Source: Branchiostoma floridae
Taxonomy: Eukaryota > Chordata > Leptocardii > Amphioxiformes > Branchiostomatidae
Length of the DNA: 64,000 nucleotides
Reading direction: 5' to 3'
NCBI RefSeq assembly: GCF_000003815.2
Contig: NC_049997.1
Span: 3,084,328-3,148,327, forward strand
Position 1 is the stretch's first letter; each line of letters opens with the position of its first letter. This document shows, piece after piece, positions 35,565 through 47,841 of this stretch. Both the position numbers and the translations under genes were made by a program. The notes below the pieces were generated by a model. The model did no database searches and was not told the DNA's origin. It saw only the letters and a program-made list of their open reading frames with translations.

Positions 35565-35720
35565 GTATAATTTGGAAAGCTGTGGACGGATGCTGATGGT
35601 ATTTGGTAGGTCAGTATCATCGGGAACACGATGGTCTAAAGTCGAAAATTGGCCCTCTGGCGGCTCTCTTATATTCCGCAGCGAAAAGTCCTGTTTTGAT
35701 ATCTCGTTCGAAATCAAAAG
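35565..35720. repeat. Fragment of dispersed repeat R1
   Basis: Shares GGACGGAT..TGATGGTATTTGGTA, GGCCCTCTGGCGGCT and TTGATATCTCGTTCG with the inner part of the copy at 41043. The preceding GT tract belongs to the same element. Confidence 0.55.
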
Positions 35721-35799
35721 GACGCATCCTTTACATTGGGGTACGTTTTGCTGATCGACGCAAAGCAAAAAGAGACTATTTTAGATTTAAGGGGCAAGT

Positions 35800-35887
35800 T
35801 GGACCGGTTTTTCATTGTGATGTATGTGACGAAACGTTTTCGACGAAAGCAACTACCAAAATGCACTTGTCGTTCGCTATTGTATGA
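35800..35887 (+). pseudogene. Possible half C2H2 zinc-finger remnant
   Basis: One frame reads VFHCDVCDETFSTKATTKMH, which has the Cys-x2-Cys, Phe and first His spacing of a C2H2 finger, then stops without the second His. No second finger lies nearby. It could be a relic or a chance match. Confidence 0.2.
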
Positions 35888-35946
35888 AACAGATACCAAA
35901 CGTCCGAACAATTGTAAAACAGATACCAAACGTCCGAACAATTCAC
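35887..35946. repeat. Two tandem 30-bp units
   Basis: AAACAGATACCAAACGTCCG AACAATT occurs twice with a 30-bp period. Confidence 0.9.
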
Positions 35947-36027
35947 GACAGTAAACCAACAATCCCCCCAACACGGCCCGGGTCAGGCCCGTGTCCCGGG
36001 TGATGGGATGATATCTGCAGAGATGGC

Positions 36028-36038
36028 TATATATAACC
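36028..36038 (+). promoter_or_regulatory. TATA/MEF2-like site
   Basis: GGCTATATATAACC fits both a TATA box and the MEF2 consensus YTAWWWWTAR. GC-rich DNA with CCCGGGT repeats lies just upstream and a pyrimidine-rich stretch about 30 bases downstream. The next ATG in good context (GCCATGG, ATG at 36131) opens 84 codons with no recognised family. No known gene is attached. Confidence 0.3.
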
Positions 36039-36840
36039 CCGGGTGGTTACTCGATCCCTCTCCGCTAAAGAATGACACCAGTCTACTCATACACATCACT
36101 CGCACAGTCCATAAACATCATCAATGAGCCATGGTACTCGTAACGTTTCTGTGGAGCTTTTCTCCATTTGGTATCCTCGTAAAGTCACACACAGGTCCTG
36201 ATGATGTATTGAACACGGGTGCAGAATTAAACGATGTTCCTGACGCTACCCGGTCAGTGGACGTGGCTTTAAATGTGTCATATTTCGCGAAAAGTCTAGT
36301 TTGCATCGGCGGTGTAAAAATACACAGCTTTACTCTAGCCACATCGAGTTCAAGAAAGTACCCCCAAAAAGTTTTTTTTCAATAAGTACAATGATTTTAG
36401 TCCAAGAAAATATTGCCTCTGATGGTTGTCTAGTCAATGTCCTGGCAACGTTATAAAGTTAACATGTACAAAAGTTGAAAGGAATAGCGGCAGTTCAAAG
36501 ACTACACGAAAAGGAAATGTTTATTTACCTTGTTCGATGTTTTATAAACAATTCCTATTTAGATGCTACGGTGATTACGTTAGTACTTTATTTCCACACA
36601 GAACATTATAAGTACATGTGTAATTTACCTTCATTTTTGTACAGCAGCTATGTTTGCCTACGATTGCAATAGTCTTCAAAAGTTTTAAGTCGTAAGTTTT
36701 GCCCAGGAATGCTATTTCCGGTTTGGTTATCTAGGTTTCTATCACAATACATAAGGGAAATAGCCTGCTCCAATTTTTCCAGTTGTCGAATGTCGCCGAC
36801 CATTCTAAAGGGTATAAATAAACAATGCGGTGTTGCCACG

Positions 36841-36915
36841 TGCCGAGAGTTTAACGGAGAGTGAGTCAGACTCCCCACAGGGATTCATAGTCCAGGGTTC
36901 AAATCCCACTCAAAA
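36841..36915 (+). repeat. tRNA-derived SINE head
   Basis: TGCCGAGAGTTTAACGG resembles a Ser/Leu-type tRNA 5' half and GGGTTCAAATCCC (36895-36907) is a good box B. The intervening arms are degenerate. Confidence 0.5.
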
Positions 36916-39250
36916 CTTTTCAGAAGATGTTATCGTTTTCTTCTCTATGGTTGATTTACAGTACATCGACGTAGCCTCAGTGTCTTCTTAGATAATGATT
37001 TTACTGTGATTCCCATACTGATTGGCGAGGGTGAATAAAGCATAGAAACCGAGAAATCATAGGAGCCTCGTAAGTAGCATGACAATCAGGCTAACGCCGT
37101 CGTGGTCTTTGGTGAAAAAGTCACAGAGCTTTGTTATACATATGATATTGCTGTACCGATAAGATGTGTGTAAGTCAGTACGTGAACAGAAGAAAAGGAA
37201 AACGACAAAAAAAATAGCACATTTTCACCTCCACCCATACATCATTCTTCCGGGTCAGTGACCTTAAGTCCCACTAGTCACACGAGATTTCGCGAGAACA
37301 CCTGTGGACAACGTGATGTCACGCAGGTGGCAGCCTCCATGTCTTCAGGGGACAATGCTTCGCTTTTGACAAATGGTTTACAGCGTCGCAACCCTCTGGA
37401 CTTTTCATCATTGGTCACGGCAAATTAGGCCACTTTCTGCAGGTTCTTCTCTGGCCGACAGGAAGCCCGCCCGGGGGACGGGGCTGGTCGGCGGTACCGG
37501 CACGTGTCCGTCCCGCCGTGTTTGTGTTAGCGCCCGGTGATCTCTCCCTCCCGACAACTCTGTGACAGCTCATAATTGGAACCGTGCCCGACATTGGGGA
37601 AGCGTGGCCGGGTAACTGGGCAAAACTCATCCGACGATTTTCCGGGTCGTTCGACGTACAAAGACGTATTCAGTCCAGGTGTCACTGCCGCAAATTAACG
37701 GCAGTGTCTGGGGGGTGGGGTCGCCAGAGTCACATATGACAAGATGTGGGCTCTCTAACACGTCTACATGGAGGAGGGCCTGAATGACTCAAGGACGATT
37801 GACTTTAAAAGTCATGAGTAGGAGGGAAACGAAGGGAAACCCCGCAGAGAGCCAATAGATGACATCATTCCATTTTCCCTGTCACGTCTAACCAAATTAA
37901 ACCAAATCAAGCCAACCGTGGCAAAAAATATAAGATCTTTTGAAGTTCTATAGTAGCTTCTACATTCTTATAGAAAAGCGTTAATACTCCTGTACTTTGA
38001 AGAAAAAAATGGTCATAGTAAATTGGTGCAATTGACAATGGTAACGAAGACAATTAGGATTGTCTAAAAAAAAGACTAAATCACTCTATTTTCGCTAATG
38101 TTGTACTCTTTTCGATACACAATGGATTAAAAAAAGTCGACGCGTTAGATGGGCTATATTTTCTCCCAATTGACTTTATTTTGGTTACGCAGATTGGCAC
38201 AACATTTCTGTTATGAGATACATGTACAAATGTATGCAACAGGGGGACACGAGCAACACAGAAGAACCGCACAGGATTTTCCTTTTTTTTGCCTGAATGC
38301 AAAACGCTGCAAATGCGGTTTTCTTCCCGCCTATCGTAGATGGTTGGCTTTGTATTTTCCCCCGTTAATATATGTACATGTATATGTCTAAGAAGGGCAC
38401 ATCGCCCTACTTTTCTTACGTCTGTCTGACTATCATGGCATCACCGTGAAAGAAAAATCTTACTTCCATGCAGTCACTACGGTACATCAACGATGACAAT
38501 CAACAATGGGTACTTCTGCTGACCGAGTTGTGGGTTAAATGTTTTAACCTCATCGTGGTATAGCCCAGTAAAAGTTCTATCTCTAGTTTCCATGCCCCCT
38601 ATCACCAGAGGCAAAGAAACTGGCTCACTTGAACTCAGTCGGGCGAAACGCCGTTTTTCATCGGCCGAACGTTCTCAGAAGCTGTCTGAGATGTCAGAAC
38701 GTCGGAAGTGCCCGTCAGTACCAAGGGAAACTTTCTCCGACTCCTTACCAAACCCAAACATATTGTATAGCATAAGTTGTTTATTTAACCCTATATCAGC
38801 AGACGTGCTTGTGTCGGGGCTTTGTACAGAACTAGTATATACTAGTACGACACGTGTGCTAGACTGGTGCGATGTCAGGGCGACAACTTTAGTCTACAAA
38901 AGGACGTTTGGAGTCGGAACGCACGGGTAGTAAATCCACGATGGCGAGGCAGAGTTTCTAAAGACCACATGTTGTCCAGACCAGTGCATAGGAGATTTCT
39001 GTACAATCCTTTCAGAACTTCGCTATTAGCTATATATATAGATTTAATTTTTTCTACATAACTATTCATATCTTGTTTAATTCTAACCGACGTTAACTCT
39101 TTCTCTGTATTATGAACGAAATATTTCACCACGAATAGTTTGATAGGTATCAATAAAAAACAAATTGAGTTGACGTTCTTTTGTAAAACGTAATACATTT
39201 CGGTAAAGGGAAAGCTTCATGCCACATTGCTAGGAACTTTCAAAGCAAAT
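36916..39250. other. No gene seen
   Basis: 37420-37620 is GC-rich (contains GCCGGTACCGC on the minus strand, shared with 30622-30635 in part) but shows no coding signal. The rest is AT-rich. No RNA gene recognised. Confidence 0.3.
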
Positions 39251-39425
39251 TGTGACCTTCTTATCATCACCGTTTTTGGTGGGGAAGCAAGAAAAAACAC
39301 AGGACATACGATAAGAAGGTCACACTTTCCCCCAACAATCTCTACTTGGCTTGGAGAGTAGTTGGTCGGCTATTTCATGGATCCAGGGTAGGCTCACGCC
39401 GCTCACCCCAGATAAGAAGGTCACA
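39251..39425. repeat. Nested inverted repeat TGTGACCTTCTTATC
   Basis: TGTGACCTTCTTATC at 39251-39265 is exactly inverted at 39310-39324, and the right arm is repeated at 39411-39425. TCTACTTGGCTTGGAGAG near 39340 links it to the CTCTCCAAGCAGAG transposon family. Confidence 0.7.
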
Positions 39426-39669
39426 ATTTCCCAAACAATTGCTCTGTAGACTTTAACAGGCTCCCCAGAGGCGTTAGATGGCCACGGAGTACAGTTTGCG
39501 ACCTACTTGGAACCTGGTAGAGGCTAGCTGCTCGGTAGCCTGATAAAAGCTCGCTTATAGCAGCCCGCCCCGGCCTCCTAGAGGGGAGGGGCCAGTTACA
39601 GCCCTGGACGGCAGAGTTTTTGTCACACAAACTAGTTGGTCGGCTCTTTCCAGGGTAGGCTCACCCCGC

Positions 39670-39910
39670 TAAAGGTGCACTCCCATTGCGTCATTGGGTC
39701 ATTGGGGGGTTTGTTCACTGCGTCACTGTTTTGTTATTTCTCCGATTTTTATGATTTAAATATTGCACAATACGTAAAAGTACGACTTAGAAGACGACAA
39801 AATACACAAAAAAATAAGAAAATTCGTTCTCTATCTCCGAAGTTAGATGAGTATCTTTCGAACCACGCAATGCCGCAAGCGTGCCCCAAGTCCGGTGAGA
39901 GTGCACCTTA
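39670..39910. repeat. MITE, same family as 29072-29315
   Basis: Ends AAAGGTGCACTC / GAGTGCACCTTA are inverted; the centre has ATACGTAAAA and GACGACAAAATACACAAAAA as in the first copy. Confidence 0.8.
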
Positions 39911-41042
39911 ACTGCGACAGTGACGCGGGCCGGCTGCGCGATCCCTGCGGGACTGATGGCGCACGAGCCCGGCCAGCTCCCGCCTCACCCCCGTCCGATC
40001 AATCCGTCCCGCTGTCCGTCCTGAGCCCTGACATGATCCGCCCGCCCACTCTTCTGACACGACATGTGGAAATTCACTTTCACTTGTGCCCCGTGTTTAT
40101 GTGCGCGGCCTGTCGGACACGCCGAGTTATCAAACCGTTCATTTTCCAACTATCCATGTCAAAAGGGGTTATTGTGGTGGGGAACATCAATCATACAACT
40201 GGCATGTGTTTTAGATTTTAGATTTTAGGATCTACCACAGCGATGGGATCACGCCTATGGATACGTCCAAACTTTGACAAAAGTTGAATTGTACATGGAG
40301 TATTATAAAACACGCGGTATTTGGAACATGGTATTTTGGTATGGTATAACTATCTTCAAGTTAAATGGATGTCGGGTGAATTACGCACTATGCAAACGAT
40401 GGTTTTAATTTGATAAAGCGTTTTTGTTGTTATTGATGATATTTCCTTTCAAAGACGAATTCAACGCCTGCACGTGTCAAAATGTTATTTGCGTTATATA
40501 GACGAATAGAATGTGTCGTTTAGTCCAGTTTATTCCTCTTTGAGAGTACACGATTTTGATTTTTCTCTCTTAGCGTCGTCCAACAAGTGGAAGAACTTCA
40601 AGAAGGGAGCACGTCCGTACATACAGTGGTGAAACAAAGGCTCATTCACTAAAGGACTGACAATGACTCAGGTCAAGTCAAGACTTGTGCAGCGCCTACG
40701 CCTTCCACAGGTCAGCACAGTAACTCAGTCTGAAGGGACTCTGTCCGGAAGTAAAGTTTGTTGACTTTTCAAGTCCGTTTCGCTTTCTACGATCCCTATA
40801 CTTAACCCTGCTATATTAGTATGTGATTCTCAAATAAACAAACTTGGCTTGGTGTGGAAAGAGTTTACAGTAAGAAGCGCTAATAGCGCCCATAGTTCAG
40901 ATCCTATTTCAGGTGTGCACTGAGTACTTCGTCGTCTGAGTTTTAAACGGTCTGCCCCTGTAAACACTCCCAAGCATCAGTACCGTACTGACTCACAGGT
41001 AGCTTTTGTAGAAGTTGATAAACTGGTCCCCTTTAACCGTGA
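39911..41042. other. No gene seen; weak CNE-1-like match
   Basis: 40028-40080 contains GACATG, GC-rich filler and GGAAATTCACTTT in the order seen in CNE-1, but matching is loose. No coding frame is convincing. Confidence 0.25.
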
Positions 41043-42108
41043 TTACCTCCATGAAATGTCATGGAGGTTATATTTTACCCAGCGTTTGTGTGTGTGTGTG
41101 TCTGTCTGTCAACAAGATAACTCAAGAACGGCTGGATGGATTAGTTTCATACTTGGTGTGTTGGTGAGGTGTGATGAAAGCTAGAAGTGATTAGATTTTG
41201 GGCCCCCTAGCGGCTTCCCTTGGTACTGCAGCGCAACTTCCGGTTTTGCTATCTCGTGTTCTGAACACGCTATGGTCACGATTTTTGAGTGTTAGATAGC
41301 TCTTGTGCTCAGGAATAAGGGACATAAGTTTTGGCCCCCTACCGACTAAGTTTGGGATAGCAGGGGCATTTTTGTCAAAAACTTCTGAAGCGGATAACTC
41401 AAGAAGGGAACAATGGATTTTCATGATTTTTGGTACGTAGGTACCTTATACAATGTTGTACAAGATAAGATACTAATTATGCAAAATAGGAGTAAATTTG
41501 CATAATTAATGGGAATATTCTATCATAGCAGTTTTTTCAATGTATCTCTTGTCCCGGACATGATATAGTTTTGACATTTGGGTGGTAGATAGCTTGCAGT
41601 GTCATGACAAAGTGGGGCAGAGTTCAGCCCCCTAACATGTAATTTTGGAACTACAGGGGCGTTTTTGTTATGACATTCCAAAGAGGATAACTGCAGAAAG
41701 GATTGACGGATTGGCATCATTTTAGGGGTGCAGGTAGCTTAGGCAAAGGTGTTCATAATGATATACATGTTATGCAAATGAGGACCTTATTTGCATAATT
41801 AATGAGGAAATTGTATAATACCATTATTAGCAATAACTGGACTTCAATAAATGTAACACTTATCAATTATGATAGATGGAATATAAGCAGATACCAAATA
41901 TGGTAATGAGGAACTTATTTGCATAATTTATGTAAAAATTGCAAAGCCGCTTTATGTCTAATGATTGGAATTTTATACTTGTGACATGTGTACGTTAGTC
42001 AATGATGAACAACACCACGCATAAATTATGTTAATGTGTTAGTCAATTGCATGAAATTTACAAAAGCTCTAAATTTTCATGGAGGTATGAGGTCGCCGAA
42101 CTCTAGTT
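41043..42108. repeat. Dispersed repeat, family R1, longest copy
   Basis: Left TTACCTCCATGAAATGTCAT, right TTTTCATGGAGGTATGAGGT CGCCGAACTC. It contains internal modules repeated two to three times (GGATTGACGGATTGGCAT / GGCTGGATGGATTAG; TTATGCAAAT ... ATTTGCATAATTAATG), so it seems built from tandem subunits. No coding frame. Confidence 0.75.
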
Positions 42109-42942
42109 TTTCTTTATTTTGCGAACATGTTTTGCCATTTATAGACCATGACATTTTTCCTAGGGTAGTTCAAAATGGAAATTGTGCTGTATGATAACGG
42201 TTGTGGTGAATTAGGTAATTTGGGCTGAACTCCCCGCTACCCAACCAGGTAGCCACCCCGTTTAGCGTCAGGAAGCGCTGCTGTCACTCCCCGATACCAG
42301 CATATACTACAGGGTTGACGGACACCTTGTGAAGATCTTTTAAAGTGATGTCATCGTCAGCCAATGAGCCACGTCGTTGGCAAGGACACGCAAAGGCAGC
42401 CAATTGGGCGGTCCGGTCAGTTTTCACGACTTGCCAAAAATTGTATCCCTGATCCATGGTTTGCTAATAATTTCGATAATAAACAACGCAGGAACTGGCA
42501 ATAAGATGGATATTATGGATGAACTTGAACCCCAGAGATAGTTGCACGAAATGTTGGAACATGTAAGATCGGTTCTCATCGTAAAAATCATTGTTATCGA
42601 GCTTAGAGGTCTTCATAAGAATGGACTGAACTCCTAAATATCTCAAGTGTATATGCCTCAGGATGTCTCATGCTGCAGCGATACATCAATTTATGTATTT
42701 TGCTTATCATGTGGCAGTATCATGGTATCCAGTGGAGTTATAAGAGTTGATGCCGTACTTGCCGTCGCCCTCTCAGACGGCTGATGGGAAATCTGACAAG
42801 TGTGATTGACAGCTCTCCTACCCCTATAGGCGTGACATGATGATAAATTACTTGTCTAATTTGTTGTTAATTTGATTGTATCTTGTCTGAGGGAGTACCT
42901 GACTTCTCTCCGTGAATTCGTCGTTTTATGTGTCTCTACGTA

Positions 42943-43138
42943 CATTCATCCGCTCACTCATTCCTTTCATTCATCTATTCATTCATTCATTTATTTATTC
43001 ATTTATTCATTCATTCATTCATTCATTCATTCACACGCATACATGTGCTCACATACACTCATTCATTCACATACGTGTACTTAACCATGTTGCTGTTACT
43101 CACTCACTCACTCATCCACTCAATCACTCACTCACTCG
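42943..43138. repeat. (ATTC)n and (ACTC)n microsatellites
   Basis: TTCATTCATT tract followed by CACTCACTCA tract. Confidence 0.95.
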
Positions 43139-43239
43139 TTTCTTTGCGTATACGAAAATCTTATGGTTGCTAAATGATAATACGTACTGTATCTCACAGA
43201 TCTCTTTAACTGACCACATGTTGAGAAGGTGTATGTGTT

Positions 43240-43455
43240 TTGGGCGTACTCACCAAGCAGGGTTGATTTGGAAATTTGTGAACTTTTTCTCATATGTCGT
43301 ATTTTTCTGTCAGCTAAACACTGGAGCAGAAAAGTGTAGTGATGACACGAAGAAGAAGCAGCTAAACACTTGGATGGGTTAGCTGACAGAAAAAGACGGC
43401 ATATAAGAAAAAAAAGGTCACGATTTCCCCCATCAACTCTGCATGGAGAGAAGGT
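43240..43455. repeat. Degenerate CTCTCCAAGCAGAG-family element
   Basis: Left CTCACCAAGCAGGGTTGATT, right CAACTCTGCATGGAGAGAAG; TTTTTCTGTCAGCTAA and TTAGCTGACAGAAAAA form inner inverted arms around AAACACTGGAGCAG. Confidence 0.7.
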
Positions 43456-44682
43456 GTGCGTAGGTGGTCCGATTAGACGCGGTCTCCTTTCGCCTCCCGT
43501 CAGCACCTTGTGCGTTTGGATGACATCCGTACAAATTCGGACCAGAGGAAACATAGCACCGTAAAATAAGAACCACACCCCAGGGTCACGGAGAGGTGGG
43601 GGGTCGCGGGGAGGACTCGGGGCAGGTCCTGATGGAGCCCGGGGGCAAAGGTCACCAAGGTTAAGGGTAAAGGTCAGGTGTAGTGTTGGGGGCAAAGTTC
43701 AGGTGTATACGGGTACATACGCCCGAACAATTCAAACATTAGATCTTTGTGTGTATTTTGTATTGTTGGTGATTTACACCTGGTCTGGAACTGTAGCGTC
43801 AGTTCTGCATATATCTCACCTTTATGCCAAGTTCACCTGAAATAAGTGTAACATATCTATTAGAACTATCCCAGTCCCCAATAAATATCCTCCCTATATG
43901 AGGTGCTAAAATCAACATAGGTCAAGTACATGAACAGAGGATATAAATGGATTACTTCGTTTAGGAATGATATCAGCGATAGCTATGCAGTACAAACAAG
44001 TATTTGCTGCCCTTGAAACCTACATTCCCACCACAAAGCCACTCAACTATACTGTAGCTTCGAATCTGTTACTTAATAGTTTCCATAGACTAGACCTCTG
44101 GCTCCAAATTTCCGGACCTATACAACTTATGCTCTACTCACTAAGGTTTGTCTTTTAGCTTGTCGTTTCATTTGACTTTGACTTTGACTGTATATTTATA
44201 CTGTACATTTGAAGTATACGTTAACCAGTTGAGTCAATCATCGGTGTATTTAATGAGAAGTGTAAATGCAGGTTTGTGCTCGCACCCGATATCAGCTATC
44301 AGCTAAGCTATCTGAGTTTGCCATGTATTGTATTGTCTGCAATTTCGATAAATTTAAAACATTGCTGTACAAGTTTTGATACCCAATTACTTCATCGAGC
44401 TAAAGAAGCCATTGACAGGACCTTGGGAACATGTTGTAATGTCATGGTCAAGTGCAACAAGAGATGAGATTCGCGCTCTGTGATTTTCCCACAATCTTGG
44501 AAAGTATTATCAACCCAAACATGTCCAGTTCGCCTGTATAGGTCAGTCTGCATATGTGGGAATGTCCATTCTTGTCGTGAGTTCTCGCAACTCTCACGGC
44601 CCTGATAAGGACATACCGGAGCCAGCCCTAAAACGTTCGCAATGAGCTAAGCCTCTACCTTTCAGAGGAGACCTACAAAACC
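43456..44682. other. No gene seen
   Basis: No convincing coding frame, RNA gene or repeat up to the gap. Confidence 0.3.
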
Positions 44683-44834
44683 NNNNNNNNNNNNNNNNNN
44701 NNNNNNNNNNNNNNNNNNNNNNNNNNNNNNNNNNNNNNNNNNNNNNNNNNNNNNNNNNNNNNNNNNNNNNNNNNNNNNNNNNNNNNNNNNNNNNNNNNNN
44801 NNNNNNNNNNNNNNNNNNNNNNNNNNNNNNNNNN
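44683..44834. other. Assembly gap (152 N)
   Basis: Run of N of sized length. Confidence 0.99.
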
Positions 44835-45351
44835 GATAGACTTGTTTGTTTGTATGTACTACTAGTATGTGACATTTGAAGCTACAAACCTTACATCGAA
44901 CGTCTGAGTAATGCTTATCATGTTGGTGATTAAAACGCAAATAATTCAGCATCAAACTAAAACTATAAGATCAGCCAGTAACATTTCCTTACCACTACCA
45001 GATAATTTTGCATGTTACACTTGTAAGAACACCGTTAATATTTTTGTATTCAGTACAAACTGCCCAAAACACAACTGATAGGACCGATAAAGTGTGGTCT
45101 ATGTGGACAGGTGGCCAGGATTCTCAATAATGAATCTTCGTACCAATAACAAAAATATCTACGGGCCCACCTAAATATGGTCACATTTACAATTACAAGG
45201 TGGTCCTCATGTAGAGGTGGTCACTTGTACAGGTTTGACTGTACCCTCGATAAACAAGTCAATCTTTGAACACCTGAACAGGGAGTGTTGTGTATCAGTG
45301 GGGTTCAAGCGCAGCCGGCGCCAAACTGACCATGTCGGAAACTCTGATCTT

Positions 45352-45545
45352 TTGGCGTAGTGGTTTGAGGTGCTGGGCAAGATTTGTGGTCTGGCGCCCG
45401 GGTTCGAATCCCGGAAGCCAGGAGACGGACTGTTCTCCTCTTTCTCTCATTCTTACACTTGTCGGCTAGCTCGTACCGGTGACCTGCTCGGGCTTGTCAT
45501 GGAGTGATGGACCAGACCTTTGATGACTCCTGACACGTTCCGTCC
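45352..45545 (+). repeat. tRNA-derived SINE
   Basis: GGCGTAGTGGTTTGAGG is box A-like and CCGGGTTCGAATCCCGG (45399-45415) is a perfect T arm with box B. The D and anticodon arms are poor. The head is followed by about 120 bases of body (CTCCTCTTTCTCTCATTC ... GACTCCTGACACG). Confidence 0.65.
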
Positions 45546-46965
45546 ACACTCTCCTTCTTATACTTGTTTACAACAGTACGGATACTCATGATGACAGTCA
45601 CAATGACATTAGCCGCCAAATTAAGCCGGTCTATATCCAGAGAAAGCCCCAATGACGCTAACCAACATCGCTCAGAATCATTGTGAAGGAATGCAGTTCT
45701 GCCCCTGTTGAGCTGAACACCGTTCCCTGTAGAGTGGTTGAGGGCAGACGTCTCTTGTCTCGTGTGAACAAAGATGACACTGTTCTTCCGTCAGGCCCAT
45801 CTATGGGCATGTTCACCGCCTCCAGTCCTGTATCTCCGCACTGCGGATTAGTACACCAGCCAGGAGAGGTCAGGGGTCAACAGCAGGGTCAGAGATCAGT
45901 GAAAGTGAACGCCGCTTGTCAGATAGATAAACGAGGGAACAGTCAGTAACAATACCTCACCGGCAACCCTGAGATTTACAGCACCAATCTGTGTACTGCC
46001 TTCAGACTGAATCATTCTGAGATGTTACTTCTGTCTAGATTGCTCATATTAAACTGGATCTTACCCCTCAGGCTAGTTGATAAAGAATCAGCAATAAGTC
46101 ATTGTTGTTCTGGATTTTTCCCATGCATTATTTCAGCCAATAATTTCTACCATCAACAGTAGGCAAACAAACCCGAAAACATATATTGTTGTTTCGTTGC
46201 GTTTCGAAAGAACAGACTTGAAAGACTTGTACAGGAAACACCTTAAAAAGAATCACTGAACGTCTCAAAGCATTGCGCAAAACGATAAGGCTTTCGGTAG
46301 CTATTTCTAATTAGCTTTTAATTAGTCTGTGGTCTCGGCTGGTCTGTCGGCACGATTGGGATCGACTTACACAACCCTCCCGATCGGTAATGAGAGCCCT
46401 CGCTATCAACTCTCGGGATACTAATGAACTTAAATAGGTGGAACTATACAATCGGCTTTGTTTACAGTCTCCTGCCGGAGGCTTTGGTCAGGTCTCTGGG
46501 GGGAATGTCCAAAAGGCCGCGCATTGCTCCATGGGAAGTATCGGGTGACACGCTATCAAATGTAAAGAAAACAAAGCGGTGAGTTAATTTTGGAGGAGTT
46601 GGCGACATTTGAGATGAGAGGGTGCTGATGACTCTGGAAAATTCAGACGGTTCAGACAGGATATTTTTAGTCGTGCAGAGGAGCATCTTCCACTGGCAGT
46701 GTATCAAATATTCATTGTCGTTGAGTTATGACTGTTAACAAAATACTGTATGCATATTACAGGGGCCCTTAACATCAGTATGGCTATCAAGTCAAGTCAA
46801 CAAAAAAGCAGGCAAAAGCTTTAACCAGTTAAATAACATAAAGAAACCGTCTTGAAATATTCTTTATCATTCCTCTACTCCAAAATTCCAACATCATTCT
46901 ACTTTTTTTTGGTACACGACCTAAACTGGAGTCAACACTCCTACCTGGCCGAAGTTACGTATACT
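45546..46965. other. No gene seen
   Basis: 46330-46700 is less AT-rich and could be regulatory; I found no shared block in it. No coding signal. Confidence 0.3.
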
Positions 46966-47315
46966 CAACTCTACTCTACTCTAGTTTACTCTACTCTGCT
47001 CTGCTCTACTCTACTCTGCTCTGCTCTGCCCTACTCTGCTCTACTCTACTCTACTCTACTTTGCTCTACTCTACTCTACTCTACTCAGAGTGCTCTACTC
47101 TACTCTACTCTGCTCTGCTCTACTCTGCTCTACTCTACTTTGCTCTACTCTACTTTGCTCTACTCTACTCTACACTACTTTACTTTGCTCTACTCTAGTC
47201 TACTCAGTAATCTGCTCTGCTCTACACTTCTCTGCTCTGCTCTACTCTACTCTGCTCTGCCCTACTCTGCTCTGCTGTGCTCTGCTGTACTCTCTAATCT
47301 ACTCTATTCTACTCC
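46966..47315. repeat. CTCTA/CTCTG pentanucleotide array
   Basis: About 350 bp of the 5-bp unit CTCTR, with occasional TTTGCT and GTAATC interruptions. It lies 0.5 kb downstream of the MRF-C stop codon. Confidence 0.95.
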
Positions 47316-47331
47316 TTAACGATCATATGAT

Positions 47332-47377
47332 TTTATTAATAAAACTGAACACGTTACGCATCGAAACAGACTTTATT
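47332..47377 (-). terminator. Candidate poly(A) signals for MRF-C
   Basis: On the minus strand AATAAA occurs at 47372-47377 and 47332-47337, giving a 3' UTR near 500 bases that ends just before the CTCTR array. Confidence 0.45.
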
Positions 47378-47841
47378 AGAAATTGTTTACATAAGTCTTG
47401 TAGAGGATAGGTAGGATTACAAACAGTTCACATATATATTTACATTTGAAACAATATATATTTCAGGAAAACGGTCAAGGCTCGCCCAATATCTGAGTAA
47501 ATCATAGCATGATCATGGGATAGGTAAAATGCAGCGATTTTATATCAAGCCAAGGTGGAAACAGACAATACAGTCATGAACAGTGACTCACAGGTAAATA
47601 CATTAAGTACTTATTAATATAAGAATGTAAATGTACAAAAGGAATAAAAAGTACGAATATATACTTGAATCTCAACAGAAAAGTATACATATAACTGTGA
47701 CGGGGAAATAACAGAGATATCTCTGTAGAAATATTACATAGCAAATATATCTTTAATACATGTATATCAAATACAGTAGACGGAAAATTCAAATATCTTA
47801 TCGACAAAAGCTGGAAATATGGGGTCAATTCTCGTGACGTT

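Noticed and set aside
45352-45423. Functional tRNA gene
   Set aside because: The T arm is perfect but D and anticodon arms do not fold and a SINE body follows; the same holds for 6876, 30063, 36841 and 61553.
46852-47410. Long open frames rich in Leu-Tyr-Ser-Thr over the CTCTR array
   Set aside because: They are a by-product of a 5-bp repeat that lacks stop codons in all frames.
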